A stretch of 48,009 nt of DNA from Desulfobacteraceae bacterium (GTDB taxonomy: Bacteria; Desulfobacterota; DSM-4660; Desulfatiglandales; Desulfatiglandaceae). Under the pieces are notes generated by a model. That model saw only the letters and a list, made by a program, of their open reading frames with translations. It was not told the origin of the DNA and did no database searches. The position numbers and the translations under genes are program-made. Location of the stretch: assembly GCA_003599015.1 (NCBI GenBank), contig QZIK01000048.1, positions 1-48,009 on the forward strand, written 5' to 3'. Below are positions 19,705 to 28,987 of this stretch, piece after piece; position 1 is the first letter of the stretch, and each line of letters starts with the position of its first letter.

Positions 19705-20397
19705 ATGAAAACAAGATCTAATCCCTTCTCAAAGGTCAAGGTCCTCTATGAGGACAATCATCTCCTTGCCCTTTTCAAACCTGCCGGGGTACCTACTCAG
19801 GGAGACATCACAGGCGACCCATCACTACTGGACTGGGCAAGGCAGTGGATAGGAAAAAAATACAAGAAACCCGGCGCTGTTTATATCGGCCTGGTCCACA
19901 GGATAGATCGCCCTGTTCAGGGTGTTGTCCTTTTTGCCAGGACTTCAAAGGCAGCGGCAAGGCTTTCTGAGCAGTTCAGAAGGCATTCCGTGAAGAAGAC
20001 CTACTGGGCAGTCATCCATGGGACACCTGAGACCCGCAGCGGCGAAGCATCCCTTTACCTTGTCAGGCGGGGATCAAAGAGCATTCCCGTATCTCAGGAA
20101 GATCCAGGAGGAAGATATGCCCGCCTCTCCTTCAATGCCATAGCTTCGGCACAGGGTTATTGCCTGATGGAAATTGCTCCCCTCACAGGAAGGCATCACC
20201 AGATAAGGGCAACCCTGGCCGACATGGGCCATCCCATCCTGGGGGATATAAAATACGGTTCCCAGCGCAGGATCAACCCCGGGGAGATCGCACTCCTTGC
20301 AAAGAGCCTCACATGCCTTCACCCGACTAGGAACCAGGTTATTACCTTTGAATCCCCCATTCCGGACAACTGGCCCTGGCCTCCTCCCGAGGATTAG
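19705..20397 (+). CDS. RluA-family RNA pseudouridine synthase
   Basis: LYEDNHLLALFKPAGVPTQGD, GLVHRIDRPVQGVVLFARTSKAA, LTGRHHQIRATLADMGHPILGDIKYG. ATG at 19705, with an alternative TTG at 19699. Confidence 0.92.
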   Translation: MKTRSNPFSKVKVLYEDNHLLALFKPAGVPTQGDITGDPSLLDWARQWIGKKYKKPGAVYIGLVHRIDRPVQGVVLFARTSKAAARLSEQFRRHSVKKTYWAVIHGTPETRSGEASLYLVRRGSKSIPVSQEDPGGRYARLSFNAIASAQGYCLMEIAPLTGRHHQIRATLADMGHPILGDIKYGSQRRINPGEIALLAKSLTCLHPTRNQVITFESPIPDNWPWPPPED

Positions 20398-20531
20398 GGC
20401 CTGGGTGCCTTTGCCTGCGTTCCGGATGCGCCGGCGGCCTGCTCTTTGGCCCTGAGTTTAAGCCTCTTGGCCCTCCTGTGGCGCCTCCTTTCAATCTCTC
20501 TTATGCGCTCTATCTTCTTGTGTCTGGCCAC
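20394..20531 (-). CDS. 45-aa highly basic small protein, not in the supplied ORF track
   Basis: GTG start at 20531 with AGGAGG six bases upstream; reads (M)ARHKKIERIREIERRRHRRAKRLKLRAKEQAAGASGTQAKAPRP*. Sits in line 25 nt after the 20556 gene. Confidence 0.65.
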   Translation of the reverse strand: MARHKKIERIREIERRRHRRAKRLKLRAKEQAAGASGTQAKAPRP

Positions 20532-20555
20532 AATCAACCTCCTAAAAGTAAGTGT

Positions 20556-20942
20556 TCAAATCTCTGAGGGCCAACGACCCTTTTTTCCGAAAAAGAACCT
20601 GAAAAGGTCCTGAAATTTCCTCCTGAGAGAAGGATCAGCCAGAGCCTTTACCTCAGGAAGAGTATTTTTCACATCATAAAAATCCTTGAGCCTCAAAAAT
20701 ATCTCCCTGCCAAAGGCAAACTCATCATTTGAAAAAGCCTTTTCTTGGCACAGAGACTCAAGGAGCAGCATAAGGGGACCGCGGTATGCCGCAACCATTC
20801 GATAGTTATAATAGTACAGCTCTCTTTCCTTCTTGTACTGCCTTGGCGCAAAGGATTCAATAGCGGCTATGACCCTGTCCAGATCCTCAACCGATCCGCC
20901 GGCTCTGCGGTTAGGTTTTCGGAAAAATATATCTAGAACCAT
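20556..20942 (-). CDS. Hypothetical protein
   Basis: 128-aa ORF in a same-strand cluster; no family recognised. Confidence 0.6.
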   Translation of the reverse strand: MVLDIFFRKPNRRAGGSVEDLDRVIAAIESFAPRQYKKERELYYYNYRMVAAYRGPLMLLLESLCQEKAFSNDEFAFGREIFLRLKDFYDVKNTLPEVKALADPSLRRKFQDLFRFFFGKKGRWPSEI

Positions 20943-21041
20943 AAAAGACCTCCACAGGCCAATTCAGTCTTTACCATATCAATACCTCTTGCCGCAATAC
21001 GGCCCCTCAAGAAAGTCCATATGAATTCATTTTCCTTTGCT

Positions 21042-21863
21042 TCAGCCGTTACCCAACAAATCAATCACATAGCTGAGAAAGAAAACGGCGCCGGCAACCA
21101 GTATTATGGTAGCTCCTGAAGAAAGGTCGAATAAATATGACAACCAAAGGCCGGAAAGGGTAAATGCCACACCCAGGATTGTGGACAACACCATCATCCT
21201 GCTTATGGATCTCGTGTATTTCTCAGAAATGTAAGGGGGTATTGTAAGAAGAGCGATCACCAGGATAAGTCCAACGACACGGATGACCATTACAACGCAA
21301 AGGGCGGTCATGACAAGGAGCGCAAGATAAAGTGTCTTAACAGGTATCCCCACCACAACCGCAAAATCCTCGTCGTATGAAAGCGCCATAAACTCCTTGT
21401 AAAAGATCGCCACCGTCAGAACAATCACGGCATCGAGGGGAAGCATAAGCCAGAGCTCTGAATCAGAAACCGCCAGAATGCTGCCGAACAGGTAGCTCAT
21501 CAGGTCCACATTATATCCCGGCACAAGATCAACGAGCACAACACCCAGGGCCATGCCCACCGCCCAGAGGACCCCTATGACCGTATCAGCCCTGTGTTTG
21601 CTCTTCAGACTTACAAGCCCCATAACTATTGACACAGCGACTGAGAAGACAGCAGCCCCGAAGGTAGGAGGAACCCCAAGGTAAAAGGCCAGCCCTATGC
21701 CTCCGTATGCCGCATGAGCGATGCCTCCCGATATGAATACTATCCTGTTTACTACCACCAGAGTCCCTATAATACCGCAGGAGATACTCACAAGGACTCC
21801 GGCCAGCACAGCGTTTCTCAGAAAATCAAACTGGAGAGCTTCCCACATCTCATTTCGCCTCAT
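21042..21863 (-). CDS. Metal (Zn/Mn-type) ABC transporter permease
   Basis: ZnuB/ABC-3 features: FLRNAVLAGVLVSISCGIIGTLVVVNRIVFISGGIAHAAYGGIGLAFYLG. Start may be 21848 (MWEALQF). Confidence 0.9.
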   Translation of the reverse strand: MRRNEMWEALQFDFLRNAVLAGVLVSISCGIIGTLVVVNRIVFISGGIAHAAYGGIGLAFYLGVPPTFGAAVFSVAVSIVMGLVSLKSKHRADTVIGVLWAVGMALGVVLVDLVPGYNVDLMSYLFGSILAVSDSELWLMLPLDAVIVLTVAIFYKEFMALSYDEDFAVVVGIPVKTLYLALLVMTALCVVMVIRVVGLILVIALLTIPPYISEKYTRSISRMMVLSTILGVAFTLSGLWLSYLFDLSSGATIILVAGAVFFLSYVIDLLGNG

Positions 21864-22611
21864 GGGTGGGCAGCACCCTGTGTGGAACTCCGTGGGCGAT
21901 CAGATCCACAGGGCAGGCATATGCCATATCCAGCATCTCGGTTGTTATTTTCCCTTCGCTGTGAAAAATCAGGGAGCGATTCACACAGGCAACGGACTTT
22001 ACATAGCGGGAAACGGCCCCTATGTCATGGGTTATCACAACAATGGTCACCTGACTGTTAAGCTCTTTAAGGAAGCTGTACAGATCCGTTTCGAACTCAG
22101 GGTCCAGGCTGCTGGTGGGCTCATCCAGAAAAAGTATTTCAGGATCGGTTGCAAGGGCCCTTGCAATGAAAACCCTCTGCCGCTGGCCTCCTGACAGCCT
22201 GCCCACATGGGTGTCTGCATGGGCAATCATTCCAACCCTGGCAAGGGCCTCTCTGGCTTTTTCCCTGTCGGTCCTGGTATAGAACCGGCCGAGATGCGAG
22301 CGGGACAGCCTGCCCATAAGCGATATCTCCATGGCTGAAATCGGAAAATTGTTATTGAAATCGGTCCCCTGAGGCACATAGCCTACTCTATGATTGGCAT
22401 CAAGGGGAGATTCCCCCAGGATCCTTATTGAACCCCTGTCAGGCTTCAGGAGCCCGAGCATAAGCTTAAGGAGAGTAGTTTTTCCTCCCCCATTGGGCCC
22501 CAAAATGCCGAGAAAATCCCCCTGTTCAAGGGTAAAGCTCACATCCTTAAGGATCTGGTTGTCCCCGTAGGAAAAGCATACATGCTCAACTTGGACGGCT
22601 GGAAGCTTCAT
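21850..22611 (-). CDS. Metal ABC transporter ATP-binding protein (ZnuC-like)
   Basis: Walker A GPNGGGKTT, signature LSGGQRQRV, Walker B ILFLDEPTSSLD, VITHDIGAVSRYV. Confidence 0.92.
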   Translation of the reverse strand: MKLPAVQVEHVCFSYGDNQILKDVSFTLEQGDFLGILGPNGGGKTTLLKLMLGLLKPDRGSIRILGESPLDANHRVGYVPQGTDFNNNFPISAMEISLMGRLSRSHLGRFYTRTDREKAREALARVGMIAHADTHVGRLSGGQRQRVFIARALATDPEILFLDEPTSSLDPEFETDLYSFLKELNSQVTIVVITHDIGAVSRYVKSVACVNRSLIFHSEGKITTEMLDMAYACPVDLIAHGVPHRVLPTHEAK

Positions 22612-22690
22612 TGCTCAATCCGATCTGCATGGTCCGCTGATGAATTCTTAATGCTGACGTCACCAAGTAGCCTCTAAGAACCGGACGGAT

Positions 22691-25345
22691 TTAGTCTTTC
22701 ATTGCCTCAAAGAAATGAAGGTTTTTGAGAAGCTTTTCCCTTGCCAGGGCAGCGGCCTCGTGTTTTTCCCGCACCTCTGCCACAACCTCTGGAGAGGCCT
22801 TTTGGAGAAAACCCTGGTTGGAAAGTTTCTTTGAAAACATCTCAAGGTCCTTGTCCTTTTTGGCTATCTCTTTAGCAAGTCTCTTTTTTTCCTCCTCAAA
22901 GTCAAGAAGACCCTTTAGAACCACGTGGACCTGAACGGCACCAACCACAGAGGTTGCCGAACCCTCCGGCTTCTTAAGACCAAACCCGATCTGCGGATTG
23001 TCCGCCTTGGCCAGGGCCTCTATGTGGGAGATGTTTTCCACAAGAAGGGATCTTGCCCGCTCCTCACCTTCGTGGACGTCCAGCACCACATGAACCCTTC
23101 TGGAAGGAGGGATGTTCATCTCGCCCCTGATACCGCGAACGGCACCTATCACACCCATAAGGAGCTCCATATCCGGGAGCGCATCCCTATCCTCGATCCA
23201 TTCAGAGGAGCCCGGATATGGCGCCTTCATTATGCTGCCTGAAACGCCGGGGACCTTTTCCCATATCTCTTCTGTAACAAAGGGCATGAATGGGTGAGCA
23301 AGCCTCAAGACTGCCGACAATACCGCTTTCAACGTCTCTCTGGTGCCGGCCCTCATTAATTGATCTTCTCCGTAAAGGCCCTTTTTGGCCATCTCCAGAT
23401 ACCAGTCGCAGAACTCGTGCCAAACAAAATGATAGCAGATATTGGCAGCGTCATTGAAGCGATACTCATCAAGGGCCTTTTCCATCTCCCTGCTCACATG
23501 GGCGAGCCTTGTAAGAATCCAGCGGTCAGGAAGCGGATAACATCTCCGGCCTGCCTCATCCTCACCCTCCTCAAGATTGCCTGTGACAAGGCGTGCCGCA
23601 TTCCAGAGCTTGTTGACGAAATGGCGGTATCCTTCGATTCGGTCTTCGGACAACTTTACATCCCTTCCCTGGGCGGCGAGTGCAGCCAGGGTAAATCTAA
23701 ACGCATCGGTTCCGTACTTGCCCATCACATCAAGGGGGTCTATGACATTCCCCTTGGATTTGCTCATCTTCTTTCCCTCTGCATCCCTCACCAGAGCATG
23801 TATGTACACATCCCTGAAAGGAACCTCCCCCATGAAATGAATCCCCATCATCATCATGCGGGCAACCCAGAAAAATAATATGTCAAATCCGGTTACAAGA
23901 ACCGACGTGGGGTAAAAGGTTTCAAGTTCCTTTGTCCTGTCGGGCCAGCCCAATGTGGAGAAAGGCCAAAGCGCTGAGCTGAACCAGGTATCCAGCACAT
24001 CGCTTTCCTGGATCAGGTCTTTTCCTCCGCAATCCTTGCAGATTGAAGGGGGTGCGATGGCGACATTCACCTCGCCGCATGATTTGCAGTACCAGGCCGG
24101 TATCCTGTGTCCCCACCAGATCTGTCTGGAGACGCACCAATCCCTTATATTGGACATCCAGTCAAAATAGACCCCTTCCCAGGTGGCCGGATATATCCTG
24201 GTCCTGGATTGCCTGACCGCAAGGCTTGCAGCATCTGCAAGGGGCTTTGCCCTCACGAACCACTGCTTGCTCAAAAGCGGCTCTATCATGGTTTTACATC
24301 TGTAGCAGTGGCCGACCGCGTGCCTGTAAGGATCAATCTTTTCCAGCAATCCCTGGGACTCCAGGTCTGCAAGGATCTTTTTCCTGCAATCAAATCTGTC
24401 CATACCGGCATACGCACCGGCAAGCGAGTTCATTTTCCCGTCGTCATCAATGACTTTGACCCGTTCAAGATTGTGCCTGTTTCCTATTTCAAAGTCATTA
24501 GGGTCGTGGGCCGGGGTGATTTTGAGCGCTCCTGTTCCAAAGCTGGGATCAACATAGGAATCCCCTATGACCGGTATGGATTTATTGAGGATTGGGAGAA
24601 TAACTGACGCTCCAACAAGTGAGGCGTATCTGTTGTCATCGGGATTTACTGCGACCGCAGTATCTCCCAGCATGGTTTCAGGCCTTGTGGTCGCCACAAC
24701 CAGATAACCGTCTATTTTTGCAAAGGGATACCGCACCCAGTAAAGGAAACTGTCTTTATCCTCGTGCTCCACCTCCAGGTCGGCAAGAGCCGTATGACAT
24801 CTTGGGCACCAGTTGATGATATAGTCTCCACGATAGATAAGCCCCTCTTCATAGAGACGCACAAAGACCTCCCTAACGGCCCTCGACAATCCCTCATCCA
24901 TTGTAAAGCGTTCCCTGCTCCAGTCGCATGAGCATCCCAGCCTTTTCAACTGGTTGATGATGAGACCTCCGTATTTTTGCCGCCACTGCCAGACTAGCTC
25001 TATAAAACGTTCCCGGCCAATCTCATGCCGGTTTGTACCCTCGACAGCAAGGCTTTTTTCCACCACGTTCTGGGTGGCGATTCCAGCGTGATCCGTGCCC
25101 GGTTGCCAGAGGACCTTAAAGCCCTTCATGCGCCTGTAACGGCACAGGATGTCCTGAAGCGTATTATTAAGGGCGTGTCCCATGTGAAGGGTGCCTGTAA
25201 CATTAGGCGGAGGAATCACTATACAGTAAGGCGGCCCTTCAGACGTTAGATCGGGCTTAAAAAGGCCCTCTTCCTCCCAATAGCGGTACCATTTACCCTC
25301 CACATCTTCAGGCTCAAATGCCTTTGCCATTATCTCTTCTTTCAT
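22691..25345 (-). CDS. valS: Valyl-tRNA synthetase
   Basis: PPPNVTGTLHMGHALNNTLQD, WQPGTDHAGIATQ, DVLDTWFSSALWPFSTLGWP, KKMSKSKGNVIDPLD, C-terminal coiled coil. Start at MKEEIMAKAFEPEDVE preferred. Confidence 0.97.
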   Translation of the reverse strand: MKEEIMAKAFEPEDVEGKWYRYWEEEGLFKPDLTSEGPPYCIVIPPPNVTGTLHMGHALNNTLQDILCRYRRMKGFKVLWQPGTDHAGIATQNVVEKSLAVEGTNRHEIGRERFIELVWQWRQKYGGLIINQLKRLGCSCDWSRERFTMDEGLSRAVREVFVRLYEEGLIYRGDYIINWCPRCHTALADLEVEHEDKDSFLYWVRYPFAKIDGYLVVATTRPETMLGDTAVAVNPDDNRYASLVGASVILPILNKSIPVIGDSYVDPSFGTGALKITPAHDPNDFEIGNRHNLERVKVIDDDGKMNSLAGAYAGMDRFDCRKKILADLESQGLLEKIDPYRHAVGHCYRCKTMIEPLLSKQWFVRAKPLADAASLAVRQSRTRIYPATWEGVYFDWMSNIRDWCVSRQIWWGHRIPAWYCKSCGEVNVAIAPPSICKDCGGKDLIQESDVLDTWFSSALWPFSTLGWPDRTKELETFYPTSVLVTGFDILFFWVARMMMMGIHFMGEVPFRDVYIHALVRDAEGKKMSKSKGNVIDPLDVMGKYGTDAFRFTLAALAAQGRDVKLSEDRIEGYRHFVNKLWNAARLVTGNLEEGEDEAGRRCYPLPDRWILTRLAHVSREMEKALDEYRFNDAANICYHFVWHEFCDWYLEMAKKGLYGEDQLMRAGTRETLKAVLSAVLRLAHPFMPFVTEEIWEKVPGVSGSIMKAPYPGSSEWIEDRDALPDMELLMGVIGAVRGIRGEMNIPPSRRVHVVLDVHEGEERARSLLVENISHIEALAKADNPQIGFGLKKPEGSATSVVGAVQVHVVLKGLLDFEEEKKRLAKEIAKKDKDLEMFSKKLSNQGFLQKASPEVVAEVREKHEAAALAREKLLKNLHFFEAMKD

Positions 25346-25429
25346 CCTGCCCCTGCTCCTTAAAAAAGCCTTATAACCGCCCGCAATCAAAGCGAAGCGC
25401 CTCTGCAAAACGCCTCTACTGAGGCCCTG

Positions 25430-25474
25430 TTTTGAAAACAAGAAAAGGGGTTGCAACCTTATAAAGGCAACCCC
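25430..25474 (-). terminator. Rho-independent terminator after the 25525 gene
   Basis: Minus strand GGGGTTGC-CTTTATAAGGTT-GCAACCCC followed by TTTTCTTGTTTT. Confidence 0.7.
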
Positions 25475-25524
25475 CTGACTGAATAGTACACTTGAAAGGT
25501 TATGGCAAAAAGCCGACCGGCGTT

Positions 25525-26088
25525 TTAAACGCGGGGGATCCTTAAACTCTCCCTCAATGCCTCAATGGCCTCCTTTATGGCCCTTTCTGCCGCAGCCTCA
25601 ACAGCCTGTCTGGCAACCCTTTCAACGGCTTCATTTACTGCCCTGGCAATAATTGCCTCAAGGCGTTCCTCGCTTATTCCTGCGGCGGCAAGATCATCGC
25701 CTCGAGTCTTATCCAGGAGATAACCGTTATCTGCGTCCAGATCCAGATGATTCGGCTCCGCTGCTGGAGACTCAAACCCTGCAGCCCTTGAAAATATTTC
25801 CTCAATCTCCTTGTCGAGAGATCCCAGGCTCTCATACTCCCCGGGCATAGCCTTTGATTCGACCTCCCCTCCGGCCTTTTTTCCGAATGCTTCTTTTTCT
25901 GGAACATCATCAAAAACCCTATCTGGAGACACGCCCTTCTTTACGGGGTTGACAAGTTCTATGATGTCTTCATCAAACTCCATTCGCCCCGGTGCAGTCA
26001 AAGGATCCTCCGGCAGATCGTCAAATTCAAATTCCAGCATTTCCTTGCCTGCTTCACCCTTGCCGCCTAAGGCATCGTCCTTCACCAT
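25525..26088 (-). CDS. Hypothetical acidic protein with a long amphipathic C-terminal helix
   Basis: Low-complexity acidic N-terminus, then LEAIIARAVNEAVERVARQAVEAAAERAIKEAIEALRESL. GAGGAG upstream of the ATG at 26088. Confidence 0.55.
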   Translation of the reverse strand: MVKDDALGGKGEAGKEMLEFEFDDLPEDPLTAPGRMEFDEDIIELVNPVKKGVSPDRVFDDVPEKEAFGKKAGGEVESKAMPGEYESLGSLDKEIEEIFSRAAGFESPAAEPNHLDLDADNGYLLDKTRGDDLAAAGISEERLEAIIARAVNEAVERVARQAVEAAAERAIKEAIEALRESLRIPRV

Positions 26089-26309
26089 GGGGATGATCTC
26101 CTCGCAATACATTCGAGCCGTTCATGTTGAAACTTCGGGATTTTTTAGCATAACGGTGCTACGCTGTCAACATACAGGGAAGTAGTCTCTCCCGATCATT
26201 GACTCTTGTGCAGGAACGCTTTTAATGGTATTGTCTCTTTTCGCCTGTGCCGGAGTAACATTTCAGCCCGCCCGGCACGAACAACCTCTTTGTTACTCAG
26301 GTTAAAATA

Positions 26310-26386
26310 GGGCGATTAGCTCAGGTGGATAGAGCGTTGGTCTCCGGAACCAAAGGTCGCGCGTTCGAGTCGCGCATCGCCCACCA
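26310..26386 (+). tRNA. tRNA-Arg (anticodon CCG), CCA encoded
   Basis: Cloverleaf: GGGCGAT/ATCGCCC acceptor; anticodon stem TTGGT/ACCAA with loop CTCCGGA; GCGCG-TTCGAGT-CGCGC T-arm; terminal ACCA. Confidence 0.96.
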
Positions 26387-26407
26387 AATAAAAACAAGGG
26401 GTTAGTA

Positions 26408-26429
26408 AATAAACTTAATGCGGTTTATT
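26408..26429 (+). terminator. Weak AT-rich hairpin after the tRNA
   Basis: AATAAAC-TTAATGCG-GTTTATT. Confidence 0.25.
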
Positions 26430-26636
26430 ATTCCAGCCTTTTTATCCAAATCCTTGCTCCTTCTTAATATCAAGGAATTCGCCGCTTCGATTAAACTGAG
26501 ATGACAAGCTTGCTGTTGACACACCGGGCATGGGATCTTAAGCTTTATTTCAAAAGATTGGTCATTGGGCATATTGTAACTGCAACCAGCGTTATAGAAA
26601 CCCTTTGACAGGGAGTTATCTGATCAGGAGGCCTTT

Positions 26637-28019
26637 ATGAAGCGATTATCCTTTGCGATGGCTTGCTGTGCGATTTTCCTTCTTGCAATTCATTCACCTG
26701 ATGCCGAAGGAGGCGAGGGTTTCGACAGGGCAGTGGAAAGGCTTTCCGATGAACTGGTGAGAAGGGCGGATATTTCAGGAAGGCAGGTAATTGTAAGTCC
26801 CCATTCATTCTACGATGCGGAGAACGGAATGAGTCTTCCGCTTGCGCTGAACCTAAAGGCTGCCCTTGTCAGGGGCCTGACAAAAAACAATATCACTGTT
26901 CTGAGCCCGGACCCTGATCAGCTTGAATACAGTCGGATCAGAGGATCTTGGATCAAGGAGAAATCGGAGCTTTTCATACATCTTGAGGTGATCAAATTCG
27001 GTGAGGGAGGTGCCGAGGTAACGGCAGCGGTTTCATCAAGGGTCCCTTTAAGTGAGATAGATCCCAAGGCCCTTGAGGCAGACCGGGAGTCCTGGGGCAG
27101 GTACCTTATCCGCAGGCTTGAAGCGAACTGCTCCGGTGCAAAGTCCATTTCAATCCATGTAAGACCTATAAAAGTCCCGCCGGAGAAAGCTGACCCTGAC
27201 CTGGGTCCATATCTGGGTGAATGGCTTTACTCTGCATTAACAGAGAGCAGCGTTCTGCGGCCCCTTGACCAGCAGTCTGCAATGAGAGGGGTTCCCATAA
27301 AGGAGCTACGCACCCGTGGAATAGCTCCCAAGGCCAAGGTGGAAAAGGAGCAGCCCTCGCTCACAGCGGATCTGATCAGAGCCGATGGGGAACTTCGTGG
27401 AGAGGCATGGCTTCATACCGACAAGGGCATCATGGAGATGAGACTTCGAGTCGTTGACAGGTCAGGAAGACAGGTGACAGCCGCTGCCGGTGACATTCCC
27501 GTCGCACTCTTCCCATCTGAACTAATGCAACCCCCCAGGGCATCAGCAACTCCTCCCAGGGAAGGAATCTCAAAAAAGGGACTTTTTGCAGAGATCAGCA
27601 CGACAAAAGGAGAGGGACGCCCGGTTTACCATAAAGGCGAAAGAATAGCATTTTTTATAAGGTTGAACAGACCTTCTTATTTTTATCTTTTCAACCTGGA
27701 TTCATCGGGAACGGCTACACTTCTCTACCCTGTGGACAGCGACGGACGGCCGGCTGGCAGCGGGAAATGCGGAAGGCTCCTTGAGCCTAACAAACTCCTT
27801 GTCATTCCTGAAGATGGTTGCAGTGTTGATCTTGTTGTACAGGAGCCTTTCGGCAAAGACACTGTCTGGGGAGTGGCAACAGAGGCCCCTCTCGGGCTTC
27901 CAGAATCTTTCACAGGAGAATGGAGCAGATCAGAGTTGGTCGTAGAACGAATAAGGAGCCGGGGGCTTTCCGGACAGAGCGGTTACGCCGAATGCGAGTT
28001 GCAGGTAATAACGAGATAA
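26637..28019 (+). CDS. Exported DUF4384-like protein with an FlgO/CsgG-like N-terminal region
   Basis: Signal peptide; ALNLKAALVRGLTKNNITVLSPD region; C-terminal PVYHKGERIAFFIRLNRPSYFYLFNLDSSGTATLLYP as in DUF4384. Confidence 0.7.
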   Translation: MKRLSFAMACCAIFLLAIHSPDAEGGEGFDRAVERLSDELVRRADISGRQVIVSPHSFYDAENGMSLPLALNLKAALVRGLTKNNITVLSPDPDQLEYSRIRGSWIKEKSELFIHLEVIKFGEGGAEVTAAVSSRVPLSEIDPKALEADRESWGRYLIRRLEANCSGAKSISIHVRPIKVPPEKADPDLGPYLGEWLYSALTESSVLRPLDQQSAMRGVPIKELRTRGIAPKAKVEKEQPSLTADLIRADGELRGEAWLHTDKGIMEMRLRVVDRSGRQVTAAAGDIPVALFPSELMQPPRASATPPREGISKKGLFAEISTTKGEGRPVYHKGERIAFFIRLNRPSYFYLFNLDSSGTATLLYPVDSDGRPAGSGKCGRLLEPNKLLVIPEDGCSVDLVVQEPFGKDTVWGVATEAPLGLPESFTGEWSRSELVVERIRSRGLSGQSGYAECELQVITR

Positions 28020-28111
28020 AGCCAGTACTCGTCTTTTGGAGGGGCAAATGAAACACAGCACGCTCCAGCAAAAGCAGAAAAACTGCAAATTTAAAGGGCG
28101 TCCCCTCGAAC

Positions 28112-28843
28112 TCAAAAGGCTGATCTTCCAGCCTTACGCATCCTCTCTTTTTCAGCAACCCTTCGGGTCTCTTCACTCTTAAGCATTTCCTCAAGATTTT
28201 CAACAAAGTAAATGCAAATGAGATACTCCCTGCTGTTCCATCGGTTTATGAATGAAGAAACCATAAACACATCCCTGCCCTCTTCCCAGAAAAGCGTACG
28301 GCCCTCCATCTGGCCCCACGCGAACTCTTTCGGCTGTCCGTATTTTTTCAGGATCGTGTCCACCATTGATCCTCCCTCAGGACCTGCCGTGATTTTGAAG
28401 AAAAGGGGTTTTAGGGAATCATCCGAAAAAAACAGCTCCACATAGTTAAAGGGCGTATTCTGTTTCCTTGCGTAACGGTAGACCAATTTTGTGGTTTCAT
28501 GCTCTACCCGCTGGCGGGGCGGCCAATTTAATCTTTGGTTCAGCTCTGAAAGGGCTGGAAAATGTTCTTCCAGAAACCCCTTGTAGTTTATGGACAGGTC
28601 CATGGTGTTTTTCTGAGAAACGGCATCCGGACCCAGCTTTTGACTCAATTCCTGGCGTATCGAGTGTGAATATAGGGAGTTGGCGCCAAGGTCGAAAAAG
28701 GTAAAACCCTGTACTCCAGGTGGCTTGTTCTGGGGACGGGGTTCATCTCCGGAGCAGCCCTGGAGCAGAAATACAACTATCAGGACGGCAGCAATGAATT
28801 CGGACCAAAAAAAATATCCTTTCAAAATACGCTTTCTTGCCAT
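28112..28843 (-). CDS. Hypothetical lipoprotein
   Basis: N-terminal hydrophobic segment with VFLLQGCSGD lipobox-like site. Confidence 0.6.
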   Translation of the reverse strand: MARKRILKGYFFWSEFIAAVLIVVFLLQGCSGDEPRPQNKPPGVQGFTFFDLGANSLYSHSIRQELSQKLGPDAVSQKNTMDLSINYKGFLEEHFPALSELNQRLNWPPRQRVEHETTKLVYRYARKQNTPFNYVELFFSDDSLKPLFFKITAGPEGGSMVDTILKKYGQPKEFAWGQMEGRTLFWEEGRDVFMVSSFINRWNSREYLICIYFVENLEEMLKSEETRRVAEKERMRKAGRSAF

Positions 28844-28987
28844 TAATGGGTCCCTCCTTCACTTTCCATTGTAAGCACAAAGAAAAATGAACGCAACACG
28901 CATAAGCGTTCTCGAAGAACCCGTTTCTTATCTAAGAAAAAGACTTCATGCCCTTAACTGTTATTAGAACTTACATTTCATAGAACC

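Noticed and set aside
26387-26636. Integration or genomic-island boundary at the tRNA-Arg gene
   Set aside because: No integrase, no copy of the tRNA 3' end nearby, and neighbouring genes look ordinary.
28048-28182. 44-aa ORF with GGAGG upstream (MKHSTLQQKQKNCKFKGRPLELKRL...)
   Set aside because: Its second half is antisense to the 3' end of the lipoprotein gene and no family features are seen; the ribosome-site match may be chance.
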